Shown here piece by piece: positions 57,501 to 64,000 of a DNA stretch of 64,000 bases; within the stretch, counting starts at the first letter, position 1, and each line of letters begins with the position of its first letter. A program made the position numbers and the translations under genes. The DNA is from Pseudohongiella sp. Lineage in GTDB: Bacteria; Pseudomonadota; Gammaproteobacteria; Pseudomonadales; Pseudohongiellaceae. The notes beneath the pieces are model-generated. The model searched no databases and had not been told where the DNA came from. It saw only the letters and a program-made list of their open reading frames with translations. The stretch is from NCBI GenBank assembly GCA_030696315.1, contig JAUYSM010000073.1, forward strand, positions 21,265 to 85,264, written 5' to 3'.

Positions 57501-57845
57501 TCAGATACGGCCAAGCCTTGTTATGTCGGCGTCTTCCACCATCAGAAAGCCGTTTCCCATCACAAATGGAATGGCTCGCAAGGACTTGCCGCGGCAGGGC
57601 CCCTGTATACACTGACCACTTTCGATCACAAATAATGCGCCGTGCGTGGCGCATTGGATAAAGGTGCCATCAGAATCGAGAAACTGATCTTCCAGCCATT
57701 CCAATGGGGTGCCAAGGTGCGGACAGTAGTTGTAATAAAGGTGGAGCTGGTTGTCTTTTTTCACAACAAACAACTGCTTGCCATGTAATTCAAACCCTTT
57801 GGCACGACCTTCCTCGATATCGTCGAGGTGACAGAGTGTCTTCAT
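57501..57845 (-). CDS. Rieske 2Fe-2S domain protein
   Basis: CPHLGTPLEW and CATHGALF. Confidence 0.85.
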   Translation of the reverse strand: MKTLCHLDDIEEGRAKGFELHGKQLFVVKKDNQLHLYYNYCPHLGTPLEWLEDQFLDSDGTFIQCATHGALFVIESGQCIQGPCRGKSLRAIPFVMGNGFLMVEDADITRLGRI

Positions 57846-57879
57846 GTCAAACTAATCCTGTAGATGGCAAAAGCCCTGT

Positions 57880-59118
57880 TTAAGCCAATGCATAGGCAAA
57901 ATCGGCAAGCAGATCGTCGATATCCTCGATGCCCACTGACAAACGGATCAGATTGTCACCAATACCCATGGATGCCCGACGTTCCGCGCCCATTTCGTAG
58001 AAAATGGTATGTGCAACCGGAATAGCCAGGGTGCGCGTGTCTCCGAGATTGCTGGAGGTGACAACACAACTCAATTTATTCAGAAAATCAAAACAATCCA
58101 CGCCATCTGCCAGTTCAATACTCATGATCGCACCTGGTTTTTTGAATAGACGCTTGGCACGTTCATGCTGAGGATGACTACTCAAGCCTGGAAAAAACAC
58201 GCGCTTGATGTTGTGGTGTGCCTCACAAAACTCTGCCAGTTTTTGGGCGTTGTCGCTGGCCCGATCCATACGCATAGGCAAGGTTTCAGAGCCTACCGCC
58301 AGATGATGGGCTGCTTCAGGTCCCAGCGTTGCACCAAAGTCACGCAAGCCTTTTTTCCGCACTTGCGTAGTTCCCCATAGTGCCGGGTCACCTTGCTTGT
58401 AGAGCTCAAGAATATTCGGAAACTGTGTCCAGTCATAGAGTCCGGTGTCCGTCAACATGCCACCGAGCGCATTGCCATGACCACCAATGTACTTGGTCAA
58501 CGAGTTCACCACAAACGTGGCATTGACTGTTTTGGGTCTGAACAACCAGGGTGAAGTCATGGTGTTATCTACCACATAAATCAGACTTCGCTGCTGGCAA
58601 AGAACACCAATGGCGTCCAGATCAGCTACCTGTGTGACCGGATTTGCAATTGTTTCGGTAAATACCAGTCGGGTATTGTCCTGAAGTGCTGCACGTACAT
58701 TTTCCACTGATGTGGTGTCAACAAAACTGACTTCAATGCCAAAGTTCCTGAAAGTGTTAAACAGGCTATTAGTGTTTCCGAACAGGAAGGCGCTGGAAAT
58801 CACATGATCGCCGGCCCGCAACAGGGCAAACATTGTGGATCCAATGGCCGCCATGCCTGTCGCAAACGCGGTACTGGTCAAACCTTGTTCCATGCGGGTA
58901 ATGCGGCTTTGCAGCGCATTGACAGTCGGGTTCTGCTGGCGCCCGTAATTGTATCCGGGCATTTTGCCTTGAAAGACTTTGGCCAGATCGCGCGCATCCT
59001 CGTAACTGTAAGCGACCGAGGTATGGATGGCCTTGTGAAGCACACCGTGCTCGGGTTTGTCACGTCTGTCACTATGCAGATTGCCAGTGGTAAATCCGTT
59101 TTTGTCTGATTTGCTCAT
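57880..59118 (-). CDS. Cys/Met metabolism PLP enzyme (cystathionine gamma-synthase family)
   Basis: PGYNYGRQQNPTVNALQSRITRMEQGLTSTAFATGMAAI, VVNSLTKYIGGHGNALGG. Confidence 0.85.
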   Translation of the reverse strand: MSKSDKNGFTTGNLHSDRRDKPEHGVLHKAIHTSVAYSYEDARDLAKVFQGKMPGYNYGRQQNPTVNALQSRITRMEQGLTSTAFATGMAAIGSTMFALLRAGDHVISSAFLFGNTNSLFNTFRNFGIEVSFVDTTSVENVRAALQDNTRLVFTETIANPVTQVADLDAIGVLCQQRSLIYVVDNTMTSPWLFRPKTVNATFVVNSLTKYIGGHGNALGGMLTDTGLYDWTQFPNILELYKQGDPALWGTTQVRKKGLRDFGATLGPEAAHHLAVGSETLPMRMDRASDNAQKLAEFCEAHHNIKRVFFPGLSSHPQHERAKRLFKKPGAIMSIELADGVDCFDFLNKLSCVVTSSNLGDTRTLAIPVAHTIFYEMGAERRASMGIGDNLIRLSVGIEDIDDLLADFAYALA

Positions 59119-59120
59119 GC

Positions 59121-60491
59121 CTATTCCGTTGTCAAACTGTCTGTTTTGGGTTCGGTGTTATACAGCTGCAATGCCATGACCGCGTCGTTGATCTCCTGCA
59201 GGCGTTGCAAAAATGCCGGGCTGTCACGCGCACCAAATTTTTCAATAAAAGCAGCTTCATCAAGACCATCGGTATCGGTCCGTGGAACCGGCATATAGCC
59301 AGTTTCCAGCTCAGTTTTCATCAATAATTGCTGGATTTGTAGCGCATTTTCCTGGCTGGAGGTTGCAAATTCTCCCAATGCGACACCTGCAGCGTTTGCG
59401 GTCAGGTCGCTGAAACTGAAACCTGTACCGTAGCGCGCATCATAAACTTCTTTGCTGTTTGAGAGCACCTCCGCGAGCGTCACACCCGCCGAGGCCGCAA
59501 TCGCGGATGCACTCACAAAATGCAGGGCCAGATCGTTACGTTGATGCAGCATCACGACCATGGAAGGTACTGTCGGCAATCCAGCGTTTGTGGTGTCATC
59601 GCCCATTTGTTCACCAATCAGTTGCGTAACGGGCAGATCGTTGACAAAAAACGACAGGGTTTGCAGCAGTGCCCGGTTTTCGGCAATGGCATCAGCGTCT
59701 GTTAGCAATGAGCGTTGATAAGCCAACTCAAACAATGGTGGTATAAAACTTTGCAGCGGCACTTGCCGGCGCACTTCCCGCGCTTCAGAAGCAATGTCTG
59801 CGATCAATTGATGGTAGGCAAGAATCCGTTGCTGATCTTGTTCAGACACAAAAATCTGCTGTGCCTGAGATCTGAGCTGCGACAACACACTGGGTTGCCA
59901 GGCAAGTGTCAAATGCAGCTTGTCTTCACCCAGTTGGTAGGTAAGTACACTGTGGCGAACGGCGGCCAGTTCCTGACTGGCAGTGCTGGCGGTTTCGAGC
60001 CGGTACCCGGCCAAGTGCTCCGCTGTACGCAGAATGTTGCGCGGCACCGGTAATCGACCGGCTCGTAATTCAATCAGGCGAGCACGTCCCTGGTCCTGCG
60101 CAAAGCGGGCATTAAGATTGAGATAGATGGTGAATGGGCCAAATGACTGGGGGATGCTCATTTGTGCGACTGCTTGGTCATCCTCAATGTCGAACAAAAC
60201 GGCAAACTGCTGTAAGGGTGGTACGTTAGACAAAGCAAAGGCCGTCAGTAAGTTCAACTGCTCATCATCCAGACTCAGCTGCCGCTCGCCCTGTTGCCGA
60301 AATCGTGCCGGACTGTTATCCACAATCAGTTGTTCAACACGTCGAAAGTCCTCCTCCGCCAGCGGGCCTGGGTGCGTTACGACGGGTCGCCAGCTCAATA
60401 ACAAAAGCGCCAGGCACAGGCATATCACCGCCAGAAACAGCAGTGGGCTGCACAAAATCAGAAATCTGCGCTGGCGCCTGGTCATGGTCAT
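59121..60491 (-). CDS. Membrane-anchored protein of unknown function
   Basis: 456-aa ORF with one N-terminal TM segment. Confidence 0.65.
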   Translation of the reverse strand: MTMTRRQRRFLILCSPLLFLAVICLCLALLLLSWRPVVTHPGPLAEEDFRRVEQLIVDNSPARFRQQGERQLSLDDEQLNLLTAFALSNVPPLQQFAVLFDIEDDQAVAQMSIPQSFGPFTIYLNLNARFAQDQGRARLIELRAGRLPVPRNILRTAEHLAGYRLETASTASQELAAVRHSVLTYQLGEDKLHLTLAWQPSVLSQLRSQAQQIFVSEQDQQRILAYHQLIADIASEAREVRRQVPLQSFIPPLFELAYQRSLLTDADAIAENRALLQTLSFFVNDLPVTQLIGEQMGDDTTNAGLPTVPSMVVMLHQRNDLALHFVSASAIAASAGVTLAEVLSNSKEVYDARYGTGFSFSDLTANAAGVALGEFATSSQENALQIQQLLMKTELETGYMPVPRTDTDGLDEAAFIEKFGARDSPAFLQRLQEINDAVMALQLYNTEPKTDSLTTE

Positions 60492-60693
60492 TTAGTCGAT
60501 TGTGACATCTCGTTGATACGTATCCGCCTGATTATACGTTATACGGCTGGCAACGGTCAGTGTCGGTGGCGCGTGAAATCAGGATAATCAATGCCGCCTT
60601 AATGGTCTTATGCTGGTCACAGACCCGCAAGTCATTATAAAGTACGCACTGTTCAGTCATCAGTCACCAGTCTTAAGTCACCAAAGGAATACC

Positions 60694-61308
60694 ATGACCA
60701 TCAATGCACAGAACGCACTCAAAGTGCTTTCACTGGTCTCTTTGCTGGCGCTTTCCGCTTGTGCCAGCCAACGGGCGGAGCAGGAAGCCTTGCTTGCACA
60801 GCAAGAGGCAGCCGCCCAGGCTGCAGAACTTGCTGAACGCGCCGAGCTGGCTGAGTTGGCACGCCTTGAAGCGGAACGCAACGAGCAGGCGCTGCGCGAA
60901 GAGCTGGAGCGTTTGCGCCTTGAAAGTGAAGCATTGGCGGTAGCGCGCGAAGCAGCAGAGCGAGAAGCCGAGCAGCGAGCAAGGCAAGCTGCGGAGTTGC
61001 AGCGTCAGCAGCAGCAGACGGAAGTGGCGCGCTTGCAGCGAGAGCAGAGCGAGCGTCTTGCTGCCCTTGAGCGACAGTTGGCAGCCACGGAGGAAACTGC
61101 TCGACGTCGCGAGCAAGCCAATGCCCGGTTGGCTCAGGCAATAACCGCGGCAGAAGAGCTTTTGCAGATGCTGGCCAGTGAGCAGCTCAAGTATGAGAAT
61201 GTTGATTCCCAAGGCAATACGGTCGAACCATTACAAAAGGCGTTGATTTCGGAACTGGAAGCGCGCAAGAACGCACTGGTGAGAGAGGCGCAGGCGCTCG
61301 GCAACTAG
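60694..61308 (+). CDS. Coiled-coil lipoprotein
   Basis: MTINAQNALKVLSLVSLLALSACASQ lipobox, then Ala/Glu/Arg-rich coiled coil. Confidence 0.7.
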   Translation: MTINAQNALKVLSLVSLLALSACASQRAEQEALLAQQEAAAQAAELAERAELAELARLEAERNEQALREELERLRLESEALAVAREAAEREAEQRARQAAELQRQQQQTEVARLQREQSERLAALERQLAATEETARRREQANARLAQAITAAEELLQMLASEQLKYENVDSQGNTVEPLQKALISELEARKNALVREAQALGN

Positions 61309-61313
61309 TCGTT

Positions 61314-61946
61314 TTATTCCAGTGGCAATCGCTCGAAGTGATACATCAGCCACTGGTTATCGACTTGTTCATTGTTGTTTTCAGGATTCACCCAGGTTGT
61401 TCTGACTGAGCGCACACATTGATAGATTCTGAATGAGCGCGTATCTTCGATGATCAGGCCGCGCACGGAAGGGTTGAGTGTGTAGTTTGAAATCTCTACC
61501 AGTTTCCAGTCATCAGCCATGGTGCGTTTGACGCATTCATTGCCAGCCAGAATATCCTGAAAGGGTAATTGCAACTCAGCCCACTTGCCTGACGCAATCA
61601 GCATATTCAGCTTTAGCTCAGAGTCACCAACGTTTCCAATCTCATCTCTGAACAAAATACTGCGCAGCTCTATTGGAGAATCACTCTGATTTTGGGCGAC
61701 TACGCGTAAACCAGCATTGGTGCTGAGGTGCCAGGCTGGAGAATAGATTGCATATTTTACGGGATGATCAAAACCTTCCTGTGCGGCCGCCAGTGGATCA
61801 ATTGATTGCGCGTAGACAGAGCCCGCGGCAGCAACACCCGCAAAACACAGCGATGCTGCAACACAAAAACGCCGAGCCACCGACACCCGGAATCGGGATC
61901 CGGGGTGGCGGGCCTCAGGTGTTGCAACAAAATTTTTCGCTATCAT
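61314..61946 (-). CDS. Exported protein of unknown function
   Basis: Hydrophobic export signal ...GVAAAGSVYAQ; 210-aa ORF; start uncertain. Confidence 0.55.
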   Translation of the reverse strand: MIAKNFVATPEARHPGSRFRVSVARRFCVAASLCFAGVAAAGSVYAQSIDPLAAAQEGFDHPVKYAIYSPAWHLSTNAGLRVVAQNQSDSPIELRSILFRDEIGNVGDSELKLNMLIASGKWAELQLPFQDILAGNECVKRTMADDWKLVEISNYTLNPSVRGLIIEDTRSFRIYQCVRSVRTTWVNPENNNEQVDNQWLMYHFERLPLE

Positions 61947-62125
61947 AAAATCTGACCAGGTTAATGCAAAAACAACAGCAGCAATAGAACACCGTTTCCA
62001 TCAATAGATCAAGTCTGAACATGGTGTTGAACTGTGTCAAATCGTGCCTGATTGCGCAATCACCAGTGTATGCAGGCACGCTCTGAATGCGCATAATGCA
62101 GCGTCAATTTTTCGGGAGCATTACT

Positions 62126-62947
62126 GTGGACAACTTATCTGGCATCAAACATGTGATCTGTATTGCGTCTGGCAAAGGTGGGGTTGGAAAATCAACAACC
62201 GCACTGAATATTGCCGTTGCACTGTCGCAGCAGGGTTACAAAACTGGCTTGCTGGATGCGGATATATATGGCCCCAGCCAGCCTATGATGCTAGGGGTTG
62301 CCGCTGGGACAAGGCCGGAGATTGTTGACAAACAGTATATGAAACCAGTGATGGCGCATGGCTTGGCCAGCAATTCCATCGGTTATCTGGTCGACGCCAA
62401 TACCGCAATGGCCTGGCGGGCACCCATGATTGTAGGTGCGTTTAATCAGTTGCTGAAATTTACGCTGTGGTCCGATCTGGATTATCTGATCATTGATATG
62501 CCGCCGGGCACCGGCGATATTCAACTAAGCTTGACGCAGGCCCTACCACTGACCGGCGCTGTTATTGTCACAACCCCGCAAGATATTGCCCTGCTGGATG
62601 CCCGCAAAGGCATTGAGATGTTCCGCAAAGTCAATGTGCCATTGTTGGGAGTTGTGGAAAACATGGCCGTGCACGTGTGTTCCAACTGTGGGCATGCCGA
62701 AGCCATATTTGGCGCAGGGGGTGGTGAGAAACTCGCGCAGGATTACCACGTTCAGGTAATTGGCTCATTGCCCTTGGACTTGTCTATTCGGCAGCATGCC
62801 GATTCAGGCTTGCCCATCTCGATTGCCCAGCCAGAGAGCCCGGCAGCGCAGGCATATCATCAACTGGCCGCACGTCTGGTGGGTGAAGTTGACGCCCTGT
62901 CTAAAAACAAAGCGCCAGCCCCAGTCATTCAGGTATCCGATGATTAA
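62126..62947 (+). CDS. apbC: Mrp/NBP35 family Fe-S carrier P-loop ATPase
   Basis: VICIASGKGGVGKSTTALNIAVAL, DMPPGTGDIQLSL, CSNCGH. GTG 62126 preceded by GGGAG. Confidence 0.9.
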   Translation: MDNLSGIKHVICIASGKGGVGKSTTALNIAVALSQQGYKTGLLDADIYGPSQPMMLGVAAGTRPEIVDKQYMKPVMAHGLASNSIGYLVDANTAMAWRAPMIVGAFNQLLKFTLWSDLDYLIIDMPPGTGDIQLSLTQALPLTGAVIVTTPQDIALLDARKGIEMFRKVNVPLLGVVENMAVHVCSNCGHAEAIFGAGGGEKLAQDYHVQVIGSLPLDLSIRQHADSGLPISIAQPESPAAQAYHQLAARLVGEVDALSKNKAPAPVIQVSDD

Positions 62948-64000
62948 TGTCCGGGCAGCCGGATCTCTTCAACCATTTGCTGGATGTCGCGTGGCGGCGC
63001 AGGCGTAAACCGGCAAATGGTGAGAGCCACCGCGGTGTTGATCAAGGTGCCCATGGTGCCTATGCCTTCAGGCGAAATCCCAAACAACCAATTGGACGGT
63101 GTGCTCAGCTCCGGGGCAATAAACTTGAAGTAAATGATGTAGAGCGCGGTGAAGCTGAAACCCGCAATCATGCCGGCAATCGCGCCTTGTCTGTTCATGC
63201 GTTTGTAGAAAATCCCCAGCACGATGGCAGGGAAAAACGAGGCTGCTGCCAAACCAAACGCAAACGCGACCACTTCTGCCACAAACCCGGGCGGATTGAT
63301 GCCAAAGTAGCCCGCAATCAGAATCGCAACAAAAATGGCAATACGCGCATAACGTAGTTCCTGTTTTTCGGTAATCTGCGGCATCAGACTGCGCTTGAGC
63401 AGGTCGTGTGAGACCGCGGTGGAAATCACCAGCAACAGGCCTGCAGCGGTTGACAGTGCGGCGGCCAGTGCTCCCGCGGCCACCAGTGCAACAACCCAGT
63501 CAGGCAGTCCGGCGATTTCCGGATTGGCCAATACCATGATGTCGCGGTTGACAGTCAGTTCGTTCAGGGCAGGATCACCAAGATACTGAACTCTGCCGTC
63601 GCCATTGCGATCTTCAAAAGTGAGCAGTCGAGTGTTTTCCCAGGTGAAGAACCACTCCGGCAATTCCTCATACACCGCGTTGTTAACCGTGTTCATCAGA
63701 TTGGTTTTGGCAAAAGCTGCAACAGCAGGAGCAGTTGTGTATAGCAGGCCAATAAAGACCAGCGCGTAAGCGGCAGAGGTGCGCGCCGCGCGAACGCTGG
63801 GCACTGTAAAGAACCGGATAATCACATGTGGCAGTCCGGCTGTACCAAACATCAGGGCGGCGGTGATAAAAAATACATCCTGCGTGCCACGTTGACCTTC
63901 GGTGTAAGCTGCAAACCCCAGTTGCTCGCTGATGTTATCCAGGCGATCAAGCAAGTAGCCGCCACCGTACTCCGGTGTCAGTTCTGAACCAAAACCTATT
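62944..64000 (-). CDS. Sodium:solute symporter family protein (VC_2705/ActP-like), partial, N-terminus beyond right edge
   Basis: GTAGLPHVIIRFFTVPSVRAARTSAAYALVFIG, AAALSTAAGLLLVISTAVSHDL; frame stays open to 64000. Confidence 0.88.
   Translation of the reverse strand, partial: IGFGSELTPEYGGGYLLDRLDNISEQLGFAAYTEGQRGTQDVFFITAALMFGTAGLPHVIIRFFTVPSVRAARTSAAYALVFIGLLYTTAPAVAAFAKTNLMNTVNNAVYEELPEWFFTWENTRLLTFEDRNGDGRVQYLGDPALNELTVNRDIMVLANPEIAGLPDWVVALVAAGALAAALSTAAGLLLVISTAVSHDLLKRSLMPQITEKQELRYARIAIFVAILIAGYFGINPPGFVAEVVAFAFGLAAASFFPAIVLGIFYKRMNRQGAIAGMIAGFSFTALYIIYFKFIAPELSTPSNWLFGISPEGIGTMGTLINTAVALTICRFTPAPPRDIQQMVEEIRLPGH

Noticed and set aside
60719-61212. Two minus-strand ORFs (140 and 160 aa) antisense to the coiled-coil lipoprotein
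   Set aside because: Leu/Ala/Pro-rich compositions typical of antisense to Glu/Ala/Arg coiled-coil coding; no RBS or family.

Overview
64 kb of a gammaproteobacterial-looking chromosome; no rRNA, tRNA, CRISPR array or IS element was recognised. Main blocks, left to right: a truncated RTX-type repeat protein at the left edge (not in the ORF track because it uses a GTG start and runs off the window); a hemerythrin-PAS-GGDEF-EAL protein; L-serine dehydratase; an ABC-2 exporter; two tandem paralogous secreted proteins of unknown function; an HlyD/MacB-type efflux operon with its own sigma54 activator and kinase; a pqqABCDE operon (including a 23-aa pqqA missing from the ORF track) facing a proline iminopeptidase and NarL-type two-component genes; an Acg-like nitroreductase with a MarR regulator; a Fic protein; an SQR/sulfurtransferase/SulP sulfur operon; thiolase and acs; and a Pseudomonas-like syntenic block dksA-gluQRS-cbrX-cbrA-cbrB-[sRNA]-pcnB-dNK-panB-panC. 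The most interesting result is in the cbrB-pcnB intergenic region: a strong candidate for a CrcZ-type Hfq/Crc-sequestering small RNA, with a near-consensus sigma54 promoter (GG-N10-GC) and seven AAnAAnAA motifs. Next to it is an overlooked 58-aa CbrX-like membrane protein, and an AAnAAnAA motif abuts the acs Shine-Dalgarno sequence. Other notable signals are two duplicated palindromic operators (upstream of the Fic gene and upstream of the Acg/MarR pair) and a sigma54 promoter predicted to give an almost leaderless efflux-operon mRNA. All calls come from reading the sequence; no database search was run.
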